Made by a program: the position numbers and the translations under genes
Assembly: GCA_035281585.1 (NCBI GenBank)
Contig: DATEDP010000130.1
Span: forward strand, 1 to 35,348
Reading direction: 5' to 3'
Source: a bacterium
GTDB lineage: Bacteria > UBA10199 > DSSB01
DNA length: 35,348 bases
In this document: positions 27,535-35,304 of the stretch, piece by piece
Position numbering within the stretch: position 1 is the first letter of the stretch
How the letters are laid out: every line of letters starts with the position of its first letter
Notes under the pieces: generated by a model
Databases searched by the model: none
What the model was told of the DNA's origin: nothing
Seen by the model: only the letters and a program-made list of their open reading frames with translations

Positions 27535-28785
27535 ATGATGAGAATCCTGGCATTCATCCTACTTTTTTTAGCGTTTCCCTCCGCCCGCGCGGAAACGGTT
27601 GCCATCGAGTTCGACGATTTGCCCGAGCTGATTGCAACGAGGAACAAGAACGTCCTGGCAGGTGACGCCTACGTCGCCGGAGCCCAGGTTCAAACGGGTC
27701 ATTTCAAGCGTTCTTTCCTTCCGAAGATCCGGGCGGAAGGAGGCGGCGAAATAGGAAAGACCGGCACCTTCGACACCCAAGTCGACCCTTATGTAGAGAT
27801 TGAAACCCGGGTGAACGTCTTCCGCGGTGGGAAAGATCGGCTGGAAGAGGAGATCGCCAAGAGCAAGGTTGATTTTTCGGAAAGTAAGAAGGAACAGACC
27901 TTCTTGCGCGAGCTTTCCCGCGCCCGTCTTCTTTTTGCCGATGTCCTCTATTATCAGGATCTTTTGAAAGGCCTTCCCAGGGTGTCGGCTTTGACTCGCC
28001 AGCAGCTTGGCATGGTAAATAAACAGATCTCGGCGGGCCTCACCACCGAATCGGATCGCCTTGGCTTCGAGATATTTCTCAATCAACTGAAGCAAGATCA
28101 ATTATTGCAAACTGAGGACTATGAGCATGCCTTGGCCGAAATGAAGGCGATCATGGGTATTCCGGAAGAAATGGAGGTCCGCCTTAGCGACGGTTTTAAG
28201 CAGCTTTCCGAAAACGATGTTTTGGAAATGCCACTTAACCTCGATGGAAACCAGGATATCCTCATTCTCAAGAAGCAAATTGAGGTCTCCGAGGTACAAA
28301 AGAAACAGGCGGAGCGTTGGTGGACACCCGCCGTCGATGTTTATGGTGGCTACGCACTCTATACTTTCCGGCAAATCCAATTCCCGACTATTGACGAAAG
28401 GAAGTCGGCATTTGGCGGAGTAAACGTCGCCATTCCAATTTTCGATGGCTTCAGCTCCCGCGTGCAAGGGAAAGCCCTGCAGCATCAGGCTCGCGGCTAC
28501 GCCCTTGAAGAGCAGCAAAAGCGCCGGGAGTTGGAAGTCCTCTTCGAGAAGCTAAAGCACGAGCTCAAGAATCGGCTCAAGCTGATGGCTTTGATTTCGC
28601 AAAAGCTCTCGCTCGGCGACAAATATCTGGGGATGGCCTCCGAAGAATACCGGAGAGGTGTCAAGACAGGGCCGCAACTGCTGGAGGCATTGGCGCAATA
28701 TTGGGACGAGAAGCGGCGCCTTGCGGACGCTCGGCGGGAGTATCTCCGAATCAAAGCGGAGCTGATGACCCTATTGGGTAAATAG
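27535..28785 (+). CDS. TolC-family outer-membrane efflux protein
   Basis: 416 aa, close to the family's usual 420-480. Signal peptide 1-20 (AFILLFLAFPSARA). OEP-type repeats: DLPELIATRNKNVLAGDAYV at the start, and the second half beginning near 230 (NQDILILKKQIEVSEVQKKQ). Long amphipathic helices and the strand VDVYGGYALYTFRQIQFP fit a barrel-plus-tunnel protein, and it ends AELMTLLGK. It is only weakly similar in appearance to the TolC-type protein at 20921-22267, so it is not a recent duplicate. No strong Shine-Dalgarno; coupling to the preceding gene (7 bp) is likely. Predicted exit duct of the RND pump. Confidence 0.88.
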   Translation: MMRILAFILLFLAFPSARAETVAIEFDDLPELIATRNKNVLAGDAYVAGAQVQTGHFKRSFLPKIRAEGGGEIGKTGTFDTQVDPYVEIETRVNVFRGGKDRLEEEIAKSKVDFSESKKEQTFLRELSRARLLFADVLYYQDLLKGLPRVSALTRQQLGMVNKQISAGLTTESDRLGFEIFLNQLKQDQLLQTEDYEHALAEMKAIMGIPEEMEVRLSDGFKQLSENDVLEMPLNLDGNQDILILKKQIEVSEVQKKQAERWWTPAVDVYGGYALYTFRQIQFPTIDERKSAFGGVNVAIPIFDGFSSRVQGKALQHQARGYALEEQQKRRELEVLFEKLKHELKNRLKLMALISQKLSLGDKYLGMASEEYRRGVKTGPQLLEALAQYWDEKRRLADARREYLRIKAELMTLLGK

Positions 28786-28842
28786 CATAAAAGGGCTGAT
28801 CGAAGTATCAGCATTGGATAGTGATCAGGAAAGGAGACGCTG

Positions 28843-29745
28843 ATGAGACTCCGACCTTTAAGACCAGAAATGTTGGCGCTTGTGTGTTTTCTTTTAATGC
28901 CCTGTTGTTTATTAGGGGAGGCTTCGCCGGGATTCAACATTCAAAAAATCGAACAGCTTACCGGCTTGAAGGGGCAGATGAACGAAAAAGAAGGCGTTTT
29001 TAAGGTTAGCTTTCCCCGAAGCGATTTAAGCGTGACCGCTGCCGGAGTCAAAATGTCGCCGCCATTGGGTCTTACAAGTTGGGCGGCATTCCAGAAGATC
29101 GGGGATAAAGTGATGATGATGGGAGACACGGTACTTCTAGAGGACCAAGTCAATCCGGTCATGAGCGTCGCTTTGGAAAACGGCCTCGAGGTCACCGCCT
29201 TGCACAATCATTTTTTTGGAGACGTTCCCAAGGTCATGTTCATGCACATCGGCGGAATGGGAGACCAGGACCAGCTCGCGGCGGCTGTTGGCAAGGTCTA
29301 TGCGAAGCTGAAAGAAACGATGGGAGGAAAGGGAGCTTTCCCCAACGCGAATTTAGATCCCGCCAAGACTTCACTTGATCCGGTGAAAATCGAGCAAGTG
29401 ATCGGAAAATCCGGCGAGATGAATAACGGGGTTTATAAAGTCACCATTGGCCGTACCACCAGAATGGGAGATCATGAGGTGGGGAATGCAATGGGCGTCA
29501 ACACCTGGATGGCGTTCGCGGGAAGCGATGACCAAGCGGTGGTTGATGGGGATTTCGCCATGCTCGAATCCGAGCTGCAGGGCGTGCTCAAAACCTTGCG
29601 CAAAGGTGGAATCAATATCGTCGCCATTCACAACCACATGACAATGGAGTATCCCCGGATCATTTTTCTTCATTTTTGGGGAGTCGGAAAATCGATTGAT
29701 CTTGCCCAAACGCTTAAAGCAGCGCTCGATGTGCAAAAATATTGA
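28843..29745 (+). CDS. Tandem DUF1259 (LppY/LpqO-like) protein
   Basis: 300 aa with an N-terminal hydrophobic export segment (ALVCFLLMPCCLLGEAS). Two copies of the DUF1259 fold: residues 33-160 and 178-300. Each starts with a short helix and GxMNxGVxKV-type strand (GQMNEKEGVFKVSF; GEMNNGVYKVTIGR), and each has HNH plus a later His (ALHNHFFGDVPKVMFMH at 119-135; AIHNHMTMEYPRIIFLH at 261-277). The repeated His sets look like metal sites. AGGAGA stands 5-6 bp before the ATG. It lies 57 bp after the TolC-type gene, with a small hairpin between (28795-28812), so it probably belongs to the metal module. The biochemical role of the family is not known to me. Confidence 0.8.
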   Translation: MRLRPLRPEMLALVCFLLMPCCLLGEASPGFNIQKIEQLTGLKGQMNEKEGVFKVSFPRSDLSVTAAGVKMSPPLGLTSWAAFQKIGDKVMMMGDTVLLEDQVNPVMSVALENGLEVTALHNHFFGDVPKVMFMHIGGMGDQDQLAAAVGKVYAKLKETMGGKGAFPNANLDPAKTSLDPVKIEQVIGKSGEMNNGVYKVTIGRTTRMGDHEVGNAMGVNTWMAFAGSDDQAVVDGDFAMLESELQGVLKTLRKGGINIVAIHNHMTMEYPRIIFLHFWGVGKSIDLAQTLKAALDVQKY

Positions 29746-29789
29746 CTCAACCTTCCATTCTGAGAGCCTCATCCCATTGCTTTGGGAAG

Positions 29790-30200
29790 TTAGATCGTGA
29801 GATTAATAATTAGGCGTGGTACTTTGCCGCGCTTCAACCGGGCATATTCGCGCCAATCGTAGTCAGCATCCCAAGCTTTACCCTCGTAAAGGATGAACGA
29901 CCCACCCACAGCCCCTAGTTGACCGCAGGGGACTGGTGGAGGTTGCTGCCCTGCAGGGCGATCTGGATACCACAACCGGCACTCGCCGGGGGGAGGGTAA
30001 TGGCCGGGAGGAATTTGAATATGACGGGGAGCGCCGAGCACAGGAACGGGAACGGGGGCGGCAACGACACCTTTTTCACCGTCACCCTTCCAACCCTTCC
30101 CGCTCTCATCCTTCCAAGGATCGGCGTAAGTATTGGCGGGTAGGGAGAAAAGTACGGCGAATAGAAACGCGAAAATGAAACTGCTCAATTTATTTTGCAT
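29790..30200 (-). CDS. Secreted Pro-rich hypothetical protein
   Basis: 136 aa. Signal peptide about 1-26 (FIFAFLFAVLFSLPANTYA). The mature part has DPWKDESGKGWKGD, then a Val/Pro stretch (AAPVPVPVLG), and the conserved-looking block HIQIPPGHYPPPGECRLWYP with PPPVPCGQL, giving two Cys. It ends with a Tyr/Asp/Arg-rich segment (DADYDWREYARLKRGK). I have seen the HYPPPGECRxWYP block in uncharacterised proteobacterial exported proteins. AGGAGG stands 5-6 bp before the ATG. Convergent with the DUF1259 gene. Confidence 0.7.
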   Translation of the reverse strand: MQNKLSSFIFAFLFAVLFSLPANTYADPWKDESGKGWKGDGEKGVVAAPVPVPVLGAPRHIQIPPGHYPPPGECRLWYPDRPAGQQPPPVPCGQLGAVGGSFILYEGKAWDADYDWREYARLKRGKVPRLIINLTI

Positions 30201-30543
30201 GCCTTCCTCCTGTTTGATGGAGAAATAGACGGGATAAAAAATAGATCAAGGATAAGCTAAAAGGTTAAAATGACCTGGGGCCTGCCATGTGTTGACGCTG
30301 TTAGAAAAGGTTAGGACGCTAACTAAAATATGAAACATAGTTTAAAAACAGAACACGCTGGATCCAAAAAGGGCTTCGGCGCCTATTGGGGCCCGCGACA
30401 GGAGGCCAAGCAAACAAGCCGAAAGCGGAGGCGCTTCAACGATAGGCTAACTAATCAGAGAATAGTCGAACTCGGACTCGAGTCTCAAAAAACACACGGC
30501 AGGAAAAAGTCCTGGATGCAAGCAAGTGCATCTGTACAAAAAG

Positions 30544-30563
30544 TGGGGTGGCGGGAATCGAAC
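30544..30563 (-). other. tRNA-like 3' fragment, candidate attachment-site remnant
   Basis: On the minus strand GTTCGATTCCCGCCACCCCA has the look of a T-loop (TTCGATT), the 3' half of a T-stem (CCCGC) and an acceptor strand. The upstream half does not pair (CGAAG against CCCGC), so this is not a whole tRNA. Such 3' ends are left when elements integrate into tRNA or tmRNA genes. Confidence 0.45.
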
Positions 30564-30614
30564 TTCGGCTTTAAGTCATTGCTATCCAAGGGAATTGTTT
30601 TTTTGAAAAACCTC

Positions 30615-30637
30615 AGTTGCCCCCATAGTTGCCCCCA
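30615..30637. repeat. Two 11-bp direct repeats
   Basis: AGTTGCCCCCA occurs at 30615-30625 and again at 30627-30637, a 12-bp period. They lie about 50 bp from the tRNA-like fragment, an arrangement seen for integrase arm-binding sites. Confidence 0.5.
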
Positions 30638-30739
30638 AATATTTAGGCTAAAACTGAGTCCAATTTCACAGGCTTCGGCCATTTTTCAGGTTTTTAAATA
30701 CTGCTCAATTTCAATTACTTAGATTGCGAAAATCATAGA

Positions 30740-30765
30740 TGTGGTTCTTTTTGGCATGAACCACA
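30740..30765. repeat. 8-bp inverted repeat upstream of the lipoprotein gene
   Basis: TGTGGTTC (30740-30747) and GAACCACA (30758-30765) are perfect inverted repeats around a 10-base spacer. No T-run follows on either strand, so a protein-binding site is more likely than a terminator. Confidence 0.35.
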
Positions 30766-30840
30766 ACCAATAAAGCATTGCTTCCGATAACAAGTCCGCT
30801 AAAGAAGGTTTCCGGGTAAGGGCCACAAGGACAAGGCCCC

Positions 30841-31587
30841 GTGATTAAGCATCTTAGATTTTGCTCTTTATTATTCGTTCTCGTCTTCAATCTCTTCGGC
30901 TGTGGCCGAAGCGGTCAGCTATTCTTCGGCTCCGACCATCAAAAGCTCTTCTGCCAAACAGACCAAGATTGTGATCCCCTAGAAATTTGCACTCCTTCCT
31001 TAGGGTGTCAGCCAAGGATGCCGCCTTGCGACAGCAATGGGAACTGCCAAGACGGCAAATCTTGTTCTAATGGCCGCTGCCTTAAACCTGGCGTCTGCTA
31101 TTTTAACTATCAGTGTCCAGCCGAACAAATCTGCGATAACTACCGCTGCATTTACAATCGATGTACCGAAGATATCCAATGTGCGGACAACCAACGATGC
31201 GACTTTATTGTCGGGAGCTGTCGGGAAGACATTTGCTTTGGCGATGATGAATGCTCCAACACGGAGTGTTGCGACCTGTTAAGCTCCCGCTGCGTTCCCT
31301 CAAATATTTGCGAGTGGTATGAAATCGGTGTTCCCGCCGACTGCTCTCCTCAAAACGAGTTATGTGACCGATTAGATAATGATTGCGATGGAGCAGTCGA
31401 TGAAGATTTCGCCAACCTAGGAGCGTCCTGTTCAGCAGGAATCGGCATCTGCCTTAGGCTGGGGCATATGGTCTGTTCCGAAGATAGTGCCACCTTAGTT
31501 TGCGATGCGGTCCCAGGGCCCAGTGATCCAGAAGTCTGTGATGGGGTCGATAATGATTGTGATGGAGAGTTGGATGAAGGTTGTTAA
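30841..31587 (+). CDS. Cys-rich lipoprotein with MopE-type metal-binding motifs
   Basis: 248 aa, GTG start after AAGGACAAGG. Lipobox LFGC (Cys 21). Residues 38-155 are a chain of small disulfide-rich units with regular CxxDxDC / NGRC / DNQRC patterns (CQTDQDCDPLEICTPSLGC; CSNGRCLKPGVC). Two MopE-type motifs follow: LCDRLDNDCDGAVDEDF and VCDGVDNDCDGELDEGC. In Methylococcus MopE such regions relate to copper binding; in deltaproteobacteria they are widespread surface motifs of unknown ligand. The final 14 bp overlap the next gene, so the two are coupled. Outer-membrane or surface location inferred. Confidence 0.8.
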   Translation: MIKHLRFCSLLFVLVFNLFGCGRSGQLFFGSDHQKLFCQTDQDCDPLEICTPSLGCQPRMPPCDSNGNCQDGKSCSNGRCLKPGVCYFNYQCPAEQICDNYRCIYNRCTEDIQCADNQRCDFIVGSCREDICFGDDECSNTECCDLLSSRCVPSNICEWYEIGVPADCSPQNELCDRLDNDCDGAVDEDFANLGASCSAGIGICLRLGHMVCSEDSATLVCDAVPGPSDPEVCDGVDNDCDGELDEGC

Positions 31588-33865
31588 AAGTTTATTCATC
31601 GTTTTGATTGGCTTCCTCAGTGCCTGTTCCAGTAACAGCAGCCCTCAGGATAGCGAAGTTTTCATTATCGACCCTTCCCTTCGAGTGAGCGAGACAGCGG
31701 AGATTTTAAATCCAGCTATTTCGGGTTACCCGCTTGGAATTATCAGCTCCGAGGAGGGCCTGCTCGCCCTCGTCAACAATAGACTAATCATCGATCCCGT
31801 GGACCAAGCCGGGTTAGAAGCCATACTTCAAAAATATCAGGCTACCATCGTCAATGACTCCAACATACCTCTACCGGAAGATACCATTTTGGATGAGAAC
31901 GGGGCCCATTCCGGGGGAACAAGCTATCATTTGATCGAAGTTCCTTATGACCAGGAGCGAGAAGGAGACTATGCCAAATACGCGCGCGGGCAAGGCGTAT
32001 CCCTTCCGGTTACGGTTGAAAGCGCTGAAACGAAAGCACTCTTAAATATCATGGGTCGGATGTTCTTAGAGGACTCTGGCAAGTTTCGAGACCTACAGGT
32101 GGCTGCTTACGCCTTTGAAAAAGCTAAGCCTCTACTTCCTGAAGTAAATTTCGCTACTTTTGATTGGGCGGAATGTAGTTGTCTATGGACCGATGCTGAC
32201 GGCAGCTTGAAAACAAGGGATGGAGCCGAGTGGGATGATCATCCAAGAGAAGCTCCCATTTATAACTCGCTTTTAGAAGATTTTGCTGGAAACCAGATTT
32301 GCACCTACCACGATGGAATAGATAGGCATGGTGAGCGATTTATTCCGCAGGGAGACAATGTTCTCATATTGGATTTCGCCGCTGGTTACACGAATCACGA
32401 AAGCTCAGTCACTGGCCCCGTAGGAAATTTCCATTTATGGGCATTCCCAAGAAACCTATTACCTCTTTCACTGCCCAGCCAACTTGATACCGCCGCACCG
32501 CCAGGGGCAGTTCACATCTTGTTAAAAGGGCCGGCACATGGTTGCGAATGGGCCAAGCCCGACCCCGAGCAATATCTGGCATACCAGAATTATATCCTAT
32601 GGGATTGGGATCGAGAACCCACGTCAAACCTCATGCTCTTTTTGTGGGAGGGTGACGAATGCATCAATCTCTTTGGCGCGCCTGCTTGTAATGCTGACGA
32701 CAAAATCGCCATGTTCGAGGTTCCGCGCGGCTCGACCGTCAGCCCCAGCGGCCTTGAAATCCATGACATAGATCAATCTTCAGCGACTTTGGGGGTTTAT
32801 GATTTTTCTCCCGAAAGAACTATTGATCTCCAGATTCGAACTATCGACTTTTGTCGAGCCAATGGCCCTAACGCAAATGAGTACTGTAATGGCTATGACG
32901 ACAACTGCAACGGCGAAAGCGATGAGGGATTTGAACTAAAAGGTACGCATTGCAATAATGGAGGCATAGGCCAGTGTAAATCGGAAGGAAAACTCGTATG
33001 CATTGATACGACGCAACAACGGGCCGGAGAATATCCGCTTATTTGTAACAGCACAAGCAAGCAACCCTCACCATTTGAGATCTGCGATGGAATCGACAAT
33101 GATTGCGATGGTCAAACTGACGAGTCCTGGATTCAAGAAGGCCTTGCCTGCGGATTGAACGTAGGGACCTGTGGGGTTGGGGCCCTAGGATGCACCAGTG
33201 GTCATATAAGTTGCGAGGGTGAAGTCTTACCTACCCAAGAGATCTGCGATGGCTTGGATAATGATTGCGATGGAGTGACTGACGAAGGTTGTTCGTGCAG
33301 CATCGGCGAATCTCGCGCTTGTAGCATTGATATCGGGCCTTGCTCCCTAGGAATTCAAGAGTGCCTGTCGGACGGCACTTGGGCTGCTTCATGTAGCGGA
33401 ACAGTTCCACAGCCGGAAATTTGCGACGGGGTCGATAATAATTGTAATAGCGCAGTAGATGAAGGAGTCCTAAACCGCTGCGGCACTTGCGGCCCTGAGC
33501 CCTCCGAAGTCTGCGATGGAATCGACAATGACTGTGATGGCGAGGTGGATGAGGGAGTGACTAACGCATGTGGCGGATGCTGGACGATTGGCCCCGAAGA
33601 ATATGCTTCTGCCACCGCTGATTGTGACGGCATAGATAATGACTGTGACGGCTTTATCGACGAAACTGATTCGGTAGTTACCTGCGGAGTAGGACTTTGC
33701 CAATCTGAAGTAGACACTGTTTGTGAAGAATGTAACCCAGGCCAACCAAGAATTGAAAATTGGGATGCCGGAACTTGCTTAGATAATCAAGATAATGACT
33801 GCGATGGCTTGACAGATCTAGACGATCTTCCCGATTGTTTCCAACTACAAGGCGGAGGAGGCTAA
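31574..33865 (+). CDS. Lipoprotein with seven MopE-type motifs
   Basis: 763 aa. The ATG at 31574, inside the end of the previous gene, is preferred because GGAGAG precedes it and the product starts with a lipoprotein signal (SLFIVLIGFLSAC, Cys 18). Residues 50-110 (LALVNNRLIIDPVDQAGLEA, ILQKYQATIV) recall the N-terminal prodomain of secreted subtilases, yet no catalytic domain follows. The middle (about 120-430) is unassigned. From about 435 come seven motifs of the CDGxDNDCDGxxDEG type (for example EICDGLDNDCDGVTDEGC), the last degenerate (NQDNDCDGLTDLDDLPDC). Probably a surface metal- or calcium-binding protein. The last part is the ancestor of the duplicated tails at 34440 and 35290. Confidence 0.8.
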   Translation: MKVVKSLFIVLIGFLSACSSNSSPQDSEVFIIDPSLRVSETAEILNPAISGYPLGIISSEEGLLALVNNRLIIDPVDQAGLEAILQKYQATIVNDSNIPLPEDTILDENGAHSGGTSYHLIEVPYDQEREGDYAKYARGQGVSLPVTVESAETKALLNIMGRMFLEDSGKFRDLQVAAYAFEKAKPLLPEVNFATFDWAECSCLWTDADGSLKTRDGAEWDDHPREAPIYNSLLEDFAGNQICTYHDGIDRHGERFIPQGDNVLILDFAAGYTNHESSVTGPVGNFHLWAFPRNLLPLSLPSQLDTAAPPGAVHILLKGPAHGCEWAKPDPEQYLAYQNYILWDWDREPTSNLMLFLWEGDECINLFGAPACNADDKIAMFEVPRGSTVSPSGLEIHDIDQSSATLGVYDFSPERTIDLQIRTIDFCRANGPNANEYCNGYDDNCNGESDEGFELKGTHCNNGGIGQCKSEGKLVCIDTTQQRAGEYPLICNSTSKQPSPFEICDGIDNDCDGQTDESWIQEGLACGLNVGTCGVGALGCTSGHISCEGEVLPTQEICDGLDNDCDGVTDEGCSCSIGESRACSIDIGPCSLGIQECLSDGTWAASCSGTVPQPEICDGVDNNCNSAVDEGVLNRCGTCGPEPSEVCDGIDNDCDGEVDEGVTNACGGCWTIGPEEYASATADCDGIDNDCDGFIDETDSVVTCGVGLCQSEVDTVCEECNPGQPRIENWDAGTCLDNQDNDCDGLTDLDDLPDCFQLQGGGG

Positions 33866-33867
33866 AA

Positions 33868-34419
33868 TTGAAGCGACTGATTCTTTTGATACTCTCAAGT
33901 TTAATCTTTTCGCAAATATCGTGTGGAGGGTGCCCTACCCGCGAAATAACCCAAGATCAATCAAACGGGATCGATTTTAGCATCGTAGTTAACGATGAAA
34001 ACGGTCAGACATTTACTGAAGATATCGAGTTTAACGGCACCTATCCAAGCGGAACGTTTCAGCTCAATACAGCTTATATCTTTGATACTCGTCCATTCCC
34101 TCAGGACCATATTTCATTTCAGTATTTCTTTAGAAACACAGCGCTTCCTAACGGTGAGGATATCTTCGATCAAATGGCAGGAGAAGTTTTTACATTTACC
34201 GATTCGCCGTATGAGGGGGAGAATGTCATATATGAAGAGACCGCCCCGCAGTTAGGAGAATGGATTCCTACCTCTTATTCTGGAACAGTGACCTTTACAA
34301 GTTCGACTCACGTTCAATTTGACCTAACCTTTACCGATGGCGTTCAATCTCGTGAGGTTCTAGCGCTTTTCTTTTTTGATACTGTTACGTTTGATCAGCC
34401 GATTGGTGAATGTGACTAG
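33868..34419 (+). CDS. 183-aa lipoprotein, paralog 1
   Basis: TTG start, chosen because GGAGGAGG lies 6-7 bp upstream and the product then begins with a lipoprotein signal (LILLILSSLIFSQISC). The mature part is beta-rich with a Cys pair at the start (CGGCPTREITQ) and a single Cys at the end (GECD). Conserved with the next lipoprotein: DFSIVV, YIFDTRP, ALPNGEDIFDQ, GEVFTF, EWIPT-YSGTV, DLTFTDG and FDQP-GEC. It follows the MopE-motif gene by 2 bp, so the two form an operon. Family unknown. Confidence 0.75.
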   Translation: MKRLILLILSSLIFSQISCGGCPTREITQDQSNGIDFSIVVNDENGQTFTEDIEFNGTYPSGTFQLNTAYIFDTRPFPQDHISFQYFFRNTALPNGEDIFDQMAGEVFTFTDSPYEGENVIYEETAPQLGEWIPTSYSGTVTFTSSTHVQFDLTFTDGVQSREVLALFFFDTVTFDQPIGECD

Positions 34420-34439
34420 TCATATAATTCTCCGTCATC

Positions 34440-34487
34440 TTGACAGACTTAGACGATCTTCCTGATTGCTTTCAGTTGGTAAGGTAG
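34440..34487 (+). pseudogene. Residual tail of a second MopE-type gene
   Basis: Sixteen codons read LTDLDDLPDCFQLVR and stop (TAG). The first 13 residues are identical to the end of the 31574-33865 product, but seven codons differ synonymously, so this is an old duplicate whose body has been deleted. It stands directly before the second lipoprotein gene, as the intact tail stands before the first. Confidence 0.75.
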
Positions 34488-34499
34488 AGGCAGCTCAAA

Positions 34500-35051
34500 T
34501 TGAGAAAGCTTATTGTCATAATATTTATATGCTTTTCGGTGACTCAGGTCTCCTGTGAAAACTGTTCCACTCGAGAAATCACCCAGGAACGCTCAGCTGG
34601 CATTAACTTCAGCATCGTTGTGACTGATGAAGATGCCCAGTCCTTTACCAAGGACATCCCATTCAACGACAATATTCTTAGCGGAACATTTCAGTTCAAC
34701 GATTTTTATATTTTCGATACTCGCCCGCAACCCCAAGACAACACTTCTTTCCAATTTTATTTCGCAGCCAATGCGCTACCGAACGGAGAAGATATTTTCG
34801 ACCAAACATCAGGAGAGGTTTTTACTTTTGCCATCACCCCCTATGATGGTGAGCAGATCATCTATAGAGAAATTGCCCCTCAGATCCCCGAATGGATTCC
34901 AACTACCTATTCCGGAACGGTTGAGATCACTGATCCTACGCATGTGAAGTTTGACTTAACTTTCACCGACGGCATTCAATCTCGGGAGATCATCGCGCTC
35001 TTCTATTTTGAAACGGTTACTTTTGATCAACCTACCGGGGAATGCAACTAG
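34500..35051 (+). CDS. 183-aa lipoprotein, paralog 2
   Basis: TTG start, as in paralog 1, with a weaker AGAGG upstream. The product has the same length as paralog 1. Lipoprotein signal IFICFSVTQVSC, then CENCSTREITQ with the same Cys spacing. Shared blocks: FSIVV, YIFDTRP, ALPNGEDIFDQ, GEVFTF, EWIPTTYSGTV, FDLTFTDGIQSRE and FDQPTGEC. The pair is clearly homologous along the whole length but well diverged. It is preceded by only a fossil of the MopE-type partner gene, so it may depend on another promoter. Function unknown. Confidence 0.75.
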   Translation: MRKLIVIIFICFSVTQVSCENCSTREITQERSAGINFSIVVTDEDAQSFTKDIPFNDNILSGTFQFNDFYIFDTRPQPQDNTSFQFYFAANALPNGEDIFDQTSGEVFTFAITPYDGEQIIYREIAPQIPEWIPTTYSGTVEITDPTHVKFDLTFTDGIQSREIIALFYFETVTFDQPTGECN

Positions 35052-35102
35052 AACGGCTCATGACAATAAGTCTTAGACCTTGCCTCTTCTCCAATTTTTT
35101 TC

Positions 35103-35304
35103 TTAATCTTGGGAAAAGCTTCCAGATTGAATGTTCCCACGCGAGTCGGTCAGCACTGGCCTAAAACCATTGTTCTCACAATGATGGGATAATAAATTGC
35201 CTTTTAAGCTCTCTAGATAGTCAGCCCATTGCTGCATCATCTGTTTTCGTTCCGGCAAATGTTTGGCCCTATTGAAGGCTGGGATCACGGGGACATGCTT
35301 AAAT
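35103..35304 (-). pseudogene. C-terminal remnant of a P4-type tyrosine integrase
   Basis: The frame reads KHVPVIPAFNRAKHLPERKQ, then MMQQWADYLESLKGN, matching the very end of phage-type integrases, where NRA...ER..LMQ.WADYL is a recurrent tail. The catalytic domain (Arg, His, Tyr) is absent: the homology breaks near 35288-35304, where the sequence becomes a MopE-type tail on the other strand. About 22 residues after KGN are not family-like. It marks a former integration event. Confidence 0.65.

Larger units (their letters stand above)
30330..30722 (+). pseudogene. Copy B of the tiny basic protein gene, C-terminus displaced
   Basis: It starts at an in-frame ATG (MKHSLKTEHAGSKKG) and reads FGAYWGPRQEAKQTSRKRRR, then FNDRLTNQRIVELG. 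Homology to copy A (23204-23347) stops near 30472, where A ends after three more codons. Here the frame runs on for 80 codons through the tRNA-like fragment and the direct repeats, which is unlikely to be real protein. So an intact start and body appear joined to foreign DNA at the 3' end. The conserved part is very basic (KRRRFNDR), as in a nucleic-acid-binding peptide. No good Shine-Dalgarno. Family not recognised. Confidence 0.45.
30201..30840. other. Recombination-scarred intergenic region
   Basis: No intact gene is supported. The region holds copy B of the tiny-protein sequence, a tRNA-like 3' fragment, a pair of 11-bp direct repeats and an 8-bp inverted repeat, each listed separately. 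The last 70 bases are the leader of the next lipoprotein gene, with AAGGACAAGG before its GTG. Confidence 0.6.

Noticed and set aside
30544-30563. Complete tRNA gene
   Set aside because: Only the 3' end pattern is present; no D-arm, anticodon arm or pairing T-stem can be built.
30485-30682. 65-codon minus-strand frame (MAEACEIGLS...) as a gene
   Set aside because: It runs through the direct repeats and the tRNA-like fragment; it has no ribosome-binding site and no family likeness.
31370-33830. CRISPR-like or satellite array because of repeated TGCGATGG units
   Set aside because: The repeats are in-frame codons of MopE-type motifs with synonymous variation and irregular spacing.
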